Origin: Chitinophagaceae bacterium
Lineage (GTDB): Bacteria > Bacteroidota > Bacteroidia > Chitinophagales > Chitinophagaceae
NCBI GenBank assembly: GCA_016710745.1
Contig: JADJVB010000010.1
Coordinates: forward strand, 310,001 to 374,000
DNA: 64,000 bases
Direction: 5' to 3'
The notes under the pieces are model-generated. The model did no database searches. It saw nothing but the letters and a program-made list of their open reading frames with translations, and was not told where the DNA came from. Positions 9,416 through 18,578 of this stretch are shown here, in pieces. The first letter of the stretch is position 1; each line of letters begins with the position of its first letter. Both the position numbers and the translations under genes were made by a program.

Positions 9416-9976
9416 ATGCTGCGCCTCTTTTTACAATTTTACTGGAAATTTTTTGGCTGGAAACTATCGGGCGAGCTTCCCCGTCAATATAAAAGTGTTG
9501 TGCTGGCCGTAGCGCCCCATACGCATTGGTACGATGTAATGGTTGGCTTTGCAGCCCGACATGCTATGAAGATCGGGCATGCGAAATTTTTAGCAAAAAA
9601 AGAATTGTTTGTATGGCCGCTGGGCTGGATACTTACAAAAATGGGCGGTACCCCGGTTGACCGTTCCGCCCACCTGGGTATGGTAGACCAGGCCGTGGCC
9701 TTATTTAAGGCCGACGAATATTTTATGCTGGGCCTTTCGCCCGAAGGTACGCGTAAGCGGGTGGATAAATTAAAGACCGGTTTTTATCATATCGCAAAAA
9801 AAGCCGGTGTACCTATTGTGCCGATTGGCTTTGACTATGAAAACAAAAGGGTGATCATTGGGGAGGCCTTTTTTCCGGGTGATGATGAAGCCGCAGATTT
9901 TAAAAAGATTATTGCTTTTTATGCTGATGTAAAAGGAAGAAATCCCGAAAAAGATCTGCGTCATTTGAAGGCATAA
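9416..9976 (+). CDS. 1-acyl-sn-glycerol-3-phosphate acyltransferase-like (PlsC/LPLAT family)
   Basis: Members transfer acyl chains to lysophospholipids or related acceptors at the inner membrane. The HX4D catalytic motif is at His35-Asp40 (HTHWYD) and the EGTR acceptor-binding motif at 109-112, followed by GFYHIAKKAGVPIVPIGFDY. At 186 aa it is a short form of the family without an N-terminal membrane anchor. It ends 7 bases from the converging MtfA-like gene. The exact acyl acceptor cannot be read; ornithine- or other aminolipid synthesis is an alternative role. Confidence 0.88.
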   Translation: MLRLFLQFYWKFFGWKLSGELPRQYKSVVLAVAPHTHWYDVMVGFAARHAMKIGHAKFLAKKELFVWPLGWILTKMGGTPVDRSAHLGMVDQAVALFKADEYFMLGLSPEGTRKRVDKLKTGFYHIAKKAGVPIVPIGFDYENKRVIIGEAFFPGDDEAADFKKIIAFYADVKGRNPEKDLRHLKA

Positions 9977-9983
9977 ACATTTC

Positions 9984-10760
9984 CTAGTTACTTTTTCCTG
10001 AAAATATTTTCTCCAGCAGGGCATAGAGGTCGGGATGTTTGTCTTGTAACAAAGACGGTCTTTCGAAAAAATATTCTGAAACAACGGCAAAAAATTCAGC
10101 TTCGTTGGTTGCACCGTAAGGATTGATATCCGACTGGTCATCGATGATATCTTTTATTTTTAACTGTATCAGCTGCAACCAGGGCATTATATATTTTTTA
10201 TCCAGCAACGATTCGGGCACGCCGTCAATTTCGCCATCGGTTTTATCAACGAGGTGAACAAACTCATGTATAGCCGTATTGCCTTTACCGGTTTTATTGG
10301 TAAATGCCTGCCTTAGTTCAAACTGCGATAATATCATCACACGGTTCATGGCGCCGGTGCCTACCATGCCTAAAATATTCCTCCCATCTCCCTGTTGTTT
10401 ATATTCATGATCAAAAGAATCGGGATAGAGTAATATTTCATTGAGGTTTTGGTATTCCCAGCCCGGGAAATTAAAAATGGGGATGATGGCGCTGGCTGCA
10501 ATCAGCGCCCGGTCAATATCTTCAACCCTTGTTTTAACGCCGGTGATTTTTACCTGGGTTAAAAAACGGGCGGCTCTTTCGTCAAACACGGTTTGTTTAT
10601 CTTCATTTAATTGCTGATAAAAGGGAACCTCCGCTGTCAGTATTTTTTTAAGCAACACCGGTACCGGGTCAGTAACTGTAACCTTATTCTTCTTTAAAAA
10701 CTTTACAGAATACACGATAGCCAGAATAAAAATGGCGAGGATGAGTAGTTGAACTTCCAT
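9984..10760 (-). CDS. Zinc-dependent peptidase, MtfA family, membrane-anchored
   Basis: MtfA is a gluzincin-type metallopeptidase; in enterobacteria it binds the Mlc repressor. The zinc motif HEFVH is at residues 165-169 and a likely third ligand lies in NEAEFFAVVSEYFF near residue 220. The family segment ALIAASAIIPIFNFPGWEY precedes it. An N-terminal hydrophobic helix (about 3-21) suggests membrane attachment, which is common in Bacteroidota forms. The 258-aa length is usual. It lies 27 bases downstream of the helicase gene on the same strand, so cotranscription is possible. Confidence 0.9.
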   Translation of the reverse strand: MEVQLLILAIFILAIVYSVKFLKKNKVTVTDPVPVLLKKILTAEVPFYQQLNEDKQTVFDERAARFLTQVKITGVKTRVEDIDRALIAASAIIPIFNFPGWEYQNLNEILLYPDSFDHEYKQQGDGRNILGMVGTGAMNRVMILSQFELRQAFTNKTGKGNTAIHEFVHLVDKTDGEIDGVPESLLDKKYIMPWLQLIQLKIKDIIDDQSDINPYGATNEAEFFAVVSEYFFERPSLLQDKHPDLYALLEKIFSGKSN

Positions 10761-10787
10761 AACATTTGCTGTGAAATTGCTATTCTG

Positions 10788-12116
10788 TTATTTTTTAGGT
10801 GCTCTTTTAATAGGCTTGCCATATTTCTTCATCATCCTGTCTTTCTTTTTTACAATAAAATTCACCTTGCTGTTTTTTGCAGATTTTGGATGAAACGCCG
10901 GACCACTTTCTTCTTTCTTCGGGATCTTCAGCTGGATGGTTTTCATGTAAACCTTTGGTTTCTCATCTTCCGTTAATTCATCAGAAATTACCAAATGATC
11001 CGGCAATGGGGTTGGCGTTATCGGCTGCCGCATCAGTGTTTCAATGGCCTCCTGCAGCGGCTTTTCTTTTTCAGTTATAAAGCTGATGGCGATCCCTTTT
11101 TTATCGGCCCGGCCCGTACGGCCAATGCGGTGAATATAATTTTCGGGTACTTCGGGCACATCAAAATTGATAACATGCGTTACTTCGCTGATATCAATTC
11201 CGCGGGCAACGATATCGGTAGCAATGATAAACCGGTAAACGCCTTCGTGAAATTGCTTTACCGTATTAAAGCGGTGATTCTGTTCCTTATTGCTGTGTAT
11301 TACGCCGGCTGTACCGGGAAATTTAGCTTCGAGTTGCTCAAACAGATCGTCGGCGAGTTTCTTGGTCGCAGCAAAAACCAATACCTTGGTCATACTTTCA
11401 TCTTCGGTTAATAAAAGATGTAACAGGTTTACCTTGGTATAAAAATTCGGAACGTTGTAATATGTTTGTTCAATATTTTCAAGTGGTGTTCCCGTTGGTG
11501 CGGCTTCCACTCTTTCAGGATTATTGAAGTAGGTATTCATTAGTGTTTCCACTTCATCGGTAATGGTTGCCGAAAACAACAGGTTCTGCCGCTTTTCGGG
11601 TAAAAGATCGAGTATGTTCTTTATTTGTGTTCTGAAACCGAGGTTCAGCATTTCATCCATTTCATCGATCACCAGTTTTTTAATGGCCTTGGTTTTAAAG
11701 GCTGCGTTTAATATCAGATCGTATAACCTGCCTGGTGTGGCAACAAGTACATCTGCACCCGATTGCAGTGCTGCCCATTGAGTATTAATATTTACACCGC
11801 CATAAATAGGTATTGCCACCACACTCATGTAGGTTGTTAACTCATTTACCGAATCAACCACCTGCACGGCCAATTCCCTGGTTGGCACAATGATCAGTAT
11901 TTGCGGATTTTTATCTTTGTTGAACTTCCACAGCCTGAGCAACGGTAACAGATAAGCAAATGTTTTACCGGTACCTGTTTGAGCAATACCGCAAACATCC
12001 CGGCCACTCATAACGACCGGAAAAACCCGGTGCTGTATGGTGGTTGGCGTTGTATACCCTTTTTCGTTCAACGCATCGAGTAAGGGACCGCTTAGATTTA
12101 AATCGCTAAATTTCAT
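10788..12116 (-). CDS. DEAD-box ATP-dependent RNA helicase (RhlE-like)
   Basis: Two RecA-like domains unwind structured RNA; bacterial members act in ribosome assembly, mRNA decay and cold adaptation. Visible motifs are the Q motif region (TTIQHRVFPVV), Walker A AQTGTGKT (45-52), PTREL, TPGR, motif II as DEMD (151-154) rather than DEAD, SAT (182-184), ARGIDI and HRIGRTGRADKKG. A basic C-terminal tail after residue 375 is rich in Lys and Pro and probably binds RNA. Length 442 aa. The leader directly upstream carries a three-fold repeated 9-bp palindromic motif (12124-12166), described separately. Confidence 0.94.
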   Translation of the reverse strand: MKFSDLNLSGPLLDALNEKGYTTPTTIQHRVFPVVMSGRDVCGIAQTGTGKTFAYLLPLLRLWKFNKDKNPQILIIVPTRELAVQVVDSVNELTTYMSVVAIPIYGGVNINTQWAALQSGADVLVATPGRLYDLILNAAFKTKAIKKLVIDEMDEMLNLGFRTQIKNILDLLPEKRQNLLFSATITDEVETLMNTYFNNPERVEAAPTGTPLENIEQTYYNVPNFYTKVNLLHLLLTEDESMTKVLVFAATKKLADDLFEQLEAKFPGTAGVIHSNKEQNHRFNTVKQFHEGVYRFIIATDIVARGIDISEVTHVINFDVPEVPENYIHRIGRTGRADKKGIAISFITEKEKPLQEAIETLMRQPITPTPLPDHLVISDELTEDEKPKVYMKTIQLKIPKKEESGPAFHPKSAKNSKVNFIVKKKDRMMKKYGKPIKRAPKK

Positions 12117-12123
12117 ATTAGAA

Positions 12124-12166
12124 TTATCAACTGCGAAGTTAGTTGATAATCGGTGGGAGTTGATAA
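12124..12166 (-). promoter_or_regulatory. Three 9-bp copies of AGTTGATAA at 17-bp spacing upstream of the helicase gene
   Basis: TTATCAACT at 12124-12132, AGTTGATAA at 12141-12149 and AGTTGATAA at 12158-12166 begin exactly 17 bases apart, 8 to 50 bases upstream of the helicase ATG at 12116. In the transcript the copy nearest the start codon can pair with either of the other two, giving two mutually exclusive hairpins. It may instead be a protein operator. The sequence facts are certain; the role is inferred. Confidence 0.55.
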
Positions 12167-12224
12167 ATCAGTCGGGACAGGTAATATTTGCCCTCATTTC
12201 AAATACCTGAACAATAAGATTCTT

Positions 12225-14432
12225 CTAGACCCAGCTATATCCTTCATTCCGGACAGGTAAAGTTCTGGGGCGATGACCTGCTGCTGCCAATGCATTACAA
12301 AGTGCCGGCGCAACTGTGGAAACCCCAACTTCTCCCACACCGCCCGGTTCTTCCTTGCTGTCGACCATAAATACTTCTATTGCCGGCATTTCATCATAAC
12401 GCAGTAATTCATAGCCAAAAAAACCATCCTCCAACACGCGGCTGTTAGCGATAGTTATTTCCCCTTTTAATGCCTGTGTTAAGCCAAATGCAAATCCACC
12501 CTGCATCTGGTTCATCAATCCATCCGGGTTAATAACCAATCCACAATCTATAGCGGCAACAACTCTTTTTATGGCAAATTTTCTGGGTTTAAGCATTTCA
12601 ATCTCTATGGCATGCGCTGCGAAGGCTTTTGCAAAAATGAAAGAATGTGTTGCAAGTCCGATAAAATGATTGGGCTTTCTTTTGTCAGCATACCCGATCT
12701 TATCAGCTGCCATTTTTAAAACGCCGGCAATCCTCGCCGGTGATTGCATGGATGATCCGGGTTTGTCGCCTGTTTTAAAATCGAGTCTGTTCTCCAGCAT
12801 CGACAGGCGAAAAGCCAGTGGATCTTTTTTAAGGGCGGCGGCAATTTCATCTATAAAACATTCAACCGGGAAAGTGTTGGCGCAAATATCAACAGCCCGT
12901 AACCAACCCCGGTTAATATTCATATCAACAGGTGTATAGCCATTGTTTATATTCGGAATGTCATAACAAAAACCGGCATCTACGCCACTCACTTCGTCAA
13001 AATTTTTTGAATCGGGGCCCTCGGTCATAAAAGCAACCGGAGTACCGAGTACATGATGCTGCCAGGATACCAGGTTACCTATGTCATCTGTATTTGCTTT
13101 TAGGAAGTGGTAGTTAGCAGGGCGATACATGGCATGTTGTATATCGTCTGTTCTTTCCCAAATCAGTTTAACGGGTTTGTCAATTTGCTGTGCAATCTTT
13201 ACGGCTTCAAGGGCAAAATCAAAATGCAGCCTCCTCCCAAAAGCACCCCCCATTAACGTAAGGTTTAGTTTAATGTTTTCTTTTTTGATTTTTGATTCCG
13301 ATGCAATCGTATTTACAGCCCAGTCCGGCAATTGTAACCCTCCCCATAATTCAAGCTGGTCTCCTTTTACCGACGCAACAAAATTCATTGGCTCAATGGT
13401 TGCATGCGCAAGGAAAGGTTCGGCATAGGCTGCTGATATTTCTTTTTTACCTACCGCTTTTGTTACATCTCCTTTTTTAAAAATTTCTACCAATGGTTTC
13501 GTTTTAGCTTTGGCTTCAAAGGTTTTAAAAAGCGCTTCGGTACTCTCGTTATTTTTTTTACCTTCATCCCAGGTAATATTCAACAGCTTTTTTGCTTTAA
13601 TGGCCGCCCAGGTATTGGTGGCAATCACGGCCACACCGGCACGTACATGCATGGGCGCTTTTGTGCCTGGGTACCGGACAATTTTTATAACGCCGGGCAC
13701 CCTTCTGGCAGCCGTGTCATCAACTTTTATTAATGTACCATCAAGTACCGGGCACCTTGCAGCCACAGCATACAACATTCCGTCAACTTTAATATCGAGC
13801 CCGTATTTTGATTTACCGGTGAGTATATCTTTTAATCCGGACCGCTTTTCTGATTTGCCGATTATCTTAAAGTCCCCGGGATTTTTAAGTGTTACTTCTT
13901 TGGGTATGGGTAATAACGCTGCCTGGCAAATCAACTCTCCATATTTAATCCGCTTCATATTGATGGTGTTCACTACCTCACCATTATCCGCAGCACAGGA
14001 GTTGATATCAACCTTCCATTCGTTGGCAGCAGCCACAATCAACATGGCTTTTGCAACAGCGCCTGCATTACGCAATGGCGTATACATTTGCATCACACTC
14101 TGGCTTCCTCCTGTATCATGCTCTCCTTCCTTCATTGTTCCATAGGGCGCAATCTCTACTGTTACATCTCTGAAATTAACATCCATTTCTTCTGCCACGA
14201 TCATCGGCAGTGCCGTATCAACACCCTGGCCAGATTCCTGTTTTGCAATATACACGGTCACTTTTCCTTTGTTATCAATTTTTAAATACGCACTTGGCTG
14301 AAAAAATTCACATTCAAAAGCAGGTAAGGCCAAGGACCTTAACCCCGGCACCATAAAACCAATGACTAAACTTCCTGATGCCAGTGAACTTATTTTGATA
14401 AAATCCCGGCGGTCAATTTTTTCTTTCTTCAT
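12225..14432 (-). CDS. Molybdopterin-binding subunit of a xanthine dehydrogenase-family oxidase (IorB-like), Tat-exported
   Basis: Large subunit of a molybdenum hydroxylase that oxidises aldehydes or N-heterocycles in the periplasm. The N-terminus has a twin-arginine signal (RRDFIKISSLASGSLVIGF). The molybdopterin-cytosine-dinucleotide-binding domains follow, with landmarks such as KQESGQGVDTALPMIVAEEM, AYAEPFLAHATIEPMNFVA, LMGGAFGRR and, at the C-terminus, EEPGGVGEVGVSTVAPALCN with the catalytic Glu. Length 735 aa is right for the isoquinoline 1-oxidoreductase beta-type group. The 2Fe-2S subunit gene lies 17 bases upstream on the same strand. A cytochrome c partner and MoCo insertion factor often accompany this pair; neither is here. 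Confidence 0.93.
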   Translation of the reverse strand: MKKEKIDRRDFIKISSLASGSLVIGFMVPGLRSLALPAFECEFFQPSAYLKIDNKGKVTVYIAKQESGQGVDTALPMIVAEEMDVNFRDVTVEIAPYGTMKEGEHDTGGSQSVMQMYTPLRNAGAVAKAMLIVAAANEWKVDINSCAADNGEVVNTINMKRIKYGELICQAALLPIPKEVTLKNPGDFKIIGKSEKRSGLKDILTGKSKYGLDIKVDGMLYAVAARCPVLDGTLIKVDDTAARRVPGVIKIVRYPGTKAPMHVRAGVAVIATNTWAAIKAKKLLNITWDEGKKNNESTEALFKTFEAKAKTKPLVEIFKKGDVTKAVGKKEISAAYAEPFLAHATIEPMNFVASVKGDQLELWGGLQLPDWAVNTIASESKIKKENIKLNLTLMGGAFGRRLHFDFALEAVKIAQQIDKPVKLIWERTDDIQHAMYRPANYHFLKANTDDIGNLVSWQHHVLGTPVAFMTEGPDSKNFDEVSGVDAGFCYDIPNINNGYTPVDMNINRGWLRAVDICANTFPVECFIDEIAAALKKDPLAFRLSMLENRLDFKTGDKPGSSMQSPARIAGVLKMAADKIGYADKRKPNHFIGLATHSFIFAKAFAAHAIEIEMLKPRKFAIKRVVAAIDCGLVINPDGLMNQMQGGFAFGLTQALKGEITIANSRVLEDGFFGYELLRYDEMPAIEVFMVDSKEEPGGVGEVGVSTVAPALCNALAAAGHRPRTLPVRNEGYSWV

Positions 14433-14449
14433 ATTAAAACTTAAAGAGT

Positions 14450-14914
14450 TTATTTATTGATTTCTTCTATTGCAATGTGAATTGCTTCTTTGATACGCTG
14501 ATAGGTTCCGCAGCGGCAAAGATTGCTGCTCATAGTTGATCTTATTATTTCATCAGAAGGGTTTTTGTTTTTTTCCAGCATAGCAGCAGTTGTCATCATT
14601 TGCCCAGGCTGGCAATAGCCACATTGTGGCACACCCGCCTGTAGCCATGCTTTTTGTACCGGATGCGATCCATCTTCCGACAAGCCTTCAATAGTAATAA
14701 TTTTCTTGTTTACACAGGTGCCCACCTTTCGCTGACAGGAATAAATGGCAAAACCATCCATCATTACCGTACAGGCGCCGCAACTGGCAACACCGCAGCC
14801 GTATTTTGTGCCGGTAAGATCAAGTAAATCACGCAATACCCAAAGCAGTGGCATATCGGCTTCGGCTTCTACTGTATGTATTTTGTTATTAACGTTTAGA
14901 GAAAAACTTGGCAT
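14450..14914 (-). CDS. 2Fe-2S-binding subunit of the molybdenum hydroxylase (IorA-like)
   Basis: Small electron-transfer subunit with two [2Fe-2S] clusters. The plant-ferredoxin-like cluster uses C40, C45, C48 and C60 (YGCGVASCGACTV and YSC). The second domain uses C98, C101, C133 and C135 (QCGYCQPG and NLCRCGTY). At 154 aa it has the usual length and no signal, consistent with the Tat-carried large subunit taking it across the membrane folded. It is the first gene of the two-gene operon. The 224-base gap to the divergent OmpA-like gene is A+T-rich and shows no promoter I can name. Confidence 0.95.
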   Translation of the reverse strand: MPSFSLNVNNKIHTVEAEADMPLLWVLRDLLDLTGTKYGCGVASCGACTVMMDGFAIYSCQRKVGTCVNKKIITIEGLSEDGSHPVQKAWLQAGVPQCGYCQPGQMMTTAAMLEKNKNPSDEIIRSTMSSNLCRCGTYQRIKEAIHIAIEEINK

Positions 14915-15138
14915 AAACCGGATTTTTAATAAAATAAAGATTTTGCAGAAAGTTACAAAAAAGGAGGTTTATTATTCGTTTATCATTTAAATCTTTTTTG
15001 AACGTGACGGAAATCATCTAAACAACTGCTATTATTCATTGTTACATTAACATAAAGTAAAGATCTTGTTCGCTGGTACGTAATTAATAATGTGGCCTTC
15101 CTATTATTTTATTATTGATTTTTTCTAAAAAACATTTT

Positions 15139-16023
15139 ATGAAGAATTTATTTATAGCAATAATTATGATTCCTGTTGTGTTAATCTCCTGTGTAAGTAC
15201 CAAAAAATTTAAAGCCGCACAGGATGAGTACACCCAGCTGCAAACCAGATATGTACAGATACAAACTGATCTAACCGGATGCAATGATGCCAGGAATGAA
15301 TTACTGCGTCAAAAATCTACACTCGAAACTGATAATGCCGGCCTCAACAAACAAATTGGAGGCCTGAATAAACAAATTGATTTTTTAAAAGAGAACAATA
15401 CAACGGTATTGAACCAACTGAAAGGCCTGTCGATTATTTCCTCCACCCAGGCCGAAAGCATTAGAAAATCACTGGACAATATTGGCAGCAAGGACGACTA
15501 TATCCAGACCCTGCAATCAAGTATTGCCCGTAAAGATTCGCTCAACATGGCGTTGGTGATGAACCTGAAAGGGGCCATCGGTAACCTGAATGATGAAGAT
15601 ATTAATATCAAAGTTGAAAAGGGAGTGGTCTATATTGATATATCAGATAAGCTACTGTTTAAAAGCGGCAAATACGAGATTACACCACAGGCCAAAACAG
15701 TTTTAGGAAAAGTAGCGATGGTATTAAAAAATCAGCCCGACATGGAATTCATGGTAGAAGGTCATACCGATAATGTGCCCATCAGCAACAACGTAACGGA
15801 AGATAACTGGGACCTGAGTGTTAAAAGGGCCACAGAAGTAGTGCGTGTTTTGCAAAAACAATACGGACTTGACCCCGCCAAAATGGTAGCCGCAGGCCGT
15901 GGGGAATACAACCCGCTTAAGGATAACAGTACTGCCGAAAACCGGGCGGCCAACCGCAGAACAAGAATTGTGATTTTACCGCAGCTTGACCAGTTTTTTA
16001 AATTATTAGAACCGAAAAAATAG
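15139..16023 (+). CDS. OmpA-family lipoprotein with coiled coil
   Basis: The ATG at 15139 gives a lipoprotein signal with lipobox LISC (Cys at about residue 19); an upstream in-frame ATG at 15115 would add 8 residues before it. Residues about 25-130 have heptad-like Leu/Asn/Gln spacing (IGGLNKQIDFLKEN), suggesting a coiled-coil spacer. The C-terminal OmpA/MotB peptidoglycan-binding domain (about 165-290) has the conserved VEGHTDNVPI, WDLSVKRATEVVRVL, GRGEYNP and NRRTRIVILP blocks. It probably links the outer membrane to peptidoglycan. It is a single gene between divergent and same-strand neighbours. Confidence 0.93.
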   Translation: MKNLFIAIIMIPVVLISCVSTKKFKAAQDEYTQLQTRYVQIQTDLTGCNDARNELLRQKSTLETDNAGLNKQIGGLNKQIDFLKENNTTVLNQLKGLSIISSTQAESIRKSLDNIGSKDDYIQTLQSSIARKDSLNMALVMNLKGAIGNLNDEDINIKVEKGVVYIDISDKLLFKSGKYEITPQAKTVLGKVAMVLKNQPDMEFMVEGHTDNVPISNNVTEDNWDLSVKRATEVVRVLQKQYGLDPAKMVAAGRGEYNPLKDNSTAENRAANRRTRIVILPQLDQFFKLLEPKK

Positions 16024-16152
16024 TTTTATTTACACAGAATCGAAAACCCACTGTAAGAGCGGATTTTTTATATTTATCCCATGCAAAATACCCTGTAACC
16101 CGTAGTAAGCCGCACGCTTTTTTTACTACTTTTAAAGTGAAATTATATTGAT

Positions 16153-18492
16153 ATGAAAAATTTGCTTGTTTCTGTTATTTTTCTCTTAGTCAGCTCAACC
16201 GTTTTTTGCCAGGATTACGAGGTGGACTACACATTTAACAATGGATACACCCGGGTATATAAAAAACTTCCTGCCACATCTCAATACCAAAATGCTCCCG
16301 AGAAAACTTATGGCGTAATAGATGCGGCTAAGAAACTGGTAGTGCCGATGCAATTTAAAAGCATATTAAGCTGCAGCGAAAAAGGGCTTTTTATTGTTAA
16401 AGACCAAAAAGACGAAGTGGGTTTATTTTCGTCGCTTACTCAAAAATATTTAGTACAACCACAATATTTTGAAATAGAGGGCTTCAGTGAAGGTTTGGCG
16501 GTGGTTAAAAAAAGGAGCCCGGATTTTGGTTTTGTATGGGGTGCTGTTGATGTTACCGGCAAAATTGCAATCCCGGTTGAGTATGATTACCTGGGCGTTT
16601 TAAAAGAGGGTTTAATGAATTTTAAAAAAGATAACAAAATGGGATTTCTCGATAGAAATAACAAAATCGTAATTCCCGCTATGTACTATGATTTTTCTAC
16701 GTTCAGTGAAGGGTTGGCTGCCGTTAAAGTTGAGGACATGGGCAAATACGGCTACATAGATAAAAATAACAAACTTGTTATTGCAGCCGAATATGAGGAT
16801 GCGGGTCCCTTTTATCACGGCTTTGCCTATGTTGCCAAAAAGAAAGGTTATGCATTGGGTAAAGTTGGACAAAAATCAACCACTGTACCCGGGGAATGGA
16901 CTGCCATTGACAAAACCGGAAAAAAAATTACTGAAAATACCTATGATAAAGTTTCATTGGCTAATACCGGCGGCTTGTTTGTTATCGCGCAGGCTGGAAA
17001 AAAAGGGGTGATGAACAGCTTGGGTAAAATTATCTCACCAATAGAATATACTGATGTAACTGTGGATAATGATGGGTATATCATTTACAAAACGGCAGAT
17101 AAAAAATACGGCCTGAATGCCGGCGACGGTTCAGAAATTGTGGCTCCCAAATATAACTACCTGTCACAAACTTCGGCGGGCAGATACTACGGTCAGCTAA
17201 ACGGTAAATATGAAGTAGGTGATGTGAACAAAAAAATATTGATCCCGGCCGATAGCGCCAACGGTGTTATACTTGGAAAAAAGAGAATTGTATATCATTA
17301 CAATAACAAAGTGAAAATTTTTGATGCAAAGGGGGCTCTCCAGAAAACCATTGCCGATATCAATTTAAAGAATTATGGTCACAGTCTTTCGCAAACCGAA
17401 GATTCTGTAAAACTAAACGCAGCAGAAACGGTCCAATTAATAAACCTGTCTGCCAACACTAAAAAATCCTTTCCTTTTGGCGAAGCCGGAGACTTTAATC
17501 AGGAAGGTATTTTCGTTGCCAAACAATCCTCGAAATATGATTTTTACGATTTCACCGGAAAAAAACTAAATACGGAAAGCTATCATGCCGTTGTTAATTT
17601 TAGTGAAGGTATTTGTGCTTTGCAAAAATACAGCACGAGTACACCCTACCTTGCCAATAAGGACTTTAAAAAAATTAAGGACCTGGCGGTTAGTTTTACC
17701 GGCCCTTATTCCGAAGGTCTGGCTTATGCCAGCAACAGCAGCCTTGGTAAACTTTACTATTTAGACAAAACAGGAACGGAAGCTTTCAGCCTGTATGCAA
17801 AGGAAGCCGGCACCTGTACCGAAGGCTTTATCTTGATTAAAGGCAACAGTGGCAAACTGAATCACGTAAATAAAACAGGTAAAGCTGTTGGCAATAAAAC
17901 CTGGGAGGAAGCCGGTAATTTCTCTGAAGGGATGGCCCTGGTAAAAGATAAAGGTAAATGCGGTTTTATTGATACGGCAGGTAATCTCGTTATCGGGTTG
18001 AAATATGATTTGGCCAGCGGTTTTACAAAAGGCGCCGCTATAGTAAAATCGGGTAACGACTATTTTTTGATCAATAAAAAAGGGGAAGTTGTTAACAATA
18101 ATAAATACGAAGCCGCCGGAAACCCGGCGAATGGAACTTTTCCGGTTCAAAAAAACGAAAAAGTAGGGCTGATAGACAGTAAGGGCAATACCCTGGTCGA
18201 CTTTAAGTATAAAAATATGATGAGCCTGGCAGAAGACAGAACCTGGGCTGTGAAAGAAAGCAAATGGGCGTTGCTTGATAATAAAGGTAAAGAGCTTACT
18301 GGTTTTATTTATGACGCCGCCTATGATTTTCAGAATGGGTATGCCCAGGTTGTTATCAATAATAAAGCCGGTATGGTAAACAAAACCGGAAAATTGGTTT
18401 TACCTACACAATACAAATCAATTGGCCATGCGTATAAAAACATGGTTGTTTGTTTGATGCCGGCCGAAGAAATTATAATGAGCATAAAATAA
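16153..18492 (+). CDS. Secreted WG-repeat protein
   Basis: The 779-aa protein begins with a signal peptide (about 1-20, ending FCQ) and consists of around twenty WG repeats of 35-50 residues. Each has the pattern E/NG-L-A-V-V-K...G-F-I-D..G-K-x-V-I-P-x-x-Y-D, for example GYIDKNNKLVIAAEYEDAG and GFIDTAGNLVIGLKYDLASG. WG repeats form beta-rich propeller or solenoid-like structures; in Bacteroidota they are common on exported proteins of unknown role. No T9SS sorting tail or lipobox is visible. Repeat units in the middle (about 370-480) are degenerate. Confidence 0.9.
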   Translation: MKNLLVSVIFLLVSSTVFCQDYEVDYTFNNGYTRVYKKLPATSQYQNAPEKTYGVIDAAKKLVVPMQFKSILSCSEKGLFIVKDQKDEVGLFSSLTQKYLVQPQYFEIEGFSEGLAVVKKRSPDFGFVWGAVDVTGKIAIPVEYDYLGVLKEGLMNFKKDNKMGFLDRNNKIVIPAMYYDFSTFSEGLAAVKVEDMGKYGYIDKNNKLVIAAEYEDAGPFYHGFAYVAKKKGYALGKVGQKSTTVPGEWTAIDKTGKKITENTYDKVSLANTGGLFVIAQAGKKGVMNSLGKIISPIEYTDVTVDNDGYIIYKTADKKYGLNAGDGSEIVAPKYNYLSQTSAGRYYGQLNGKYEVGDVNKKILIPADSANGVILGKKRIVYHYNNKVKIFDAKGALQKTIADINLKNYGHSLSQTEDSVKLNAAETVQLINLSANTKKSFPFGEAGDFNQEGIFVAKQSSKYDFYDFTGKKLNTESYHAVVNFSEGICALQKYSTSTPYLANKDFKKIKDLAVSFTGPYSEGLAYASNSSLGKLYYLDKTGTEAFSLYAKEAGTCTEGFILIKGNSGKLNHVNKTGKAVGNKTWEEAGNFSEGMALVKDKGKCGFIDTAGNLVIGLKYDLASGFTKGAAIVKSGNDYFLINKKGEVVNNNKYEAAGNPANGTFPVQKNEKVGLIDSKGNTLVDFKYKNMMSLAEDRTWAVKESKWALLDNKGKELTGFIYDAAYDFQNGYAQVVINNKAGMVNKTGKLVLPTQYKSIGHAYKNMVVCLMPAEEIIMSIK

Positions 18493-18578
18493 TGCTTCGC
18501 AAACCTTAATTATTAAGGCTTCACCTACCTTGGTATTTATTTATTATTTTCACGCAATTAAAGAAGATAGTAGATACC

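Noticed and set aside
18504..18518. CCTTAA-TTA-TTAAGG hairpin after the WG-repeat gene
   Set aside because: Six A/T-rich pairs with no T-tract; too weak to call a terminator.
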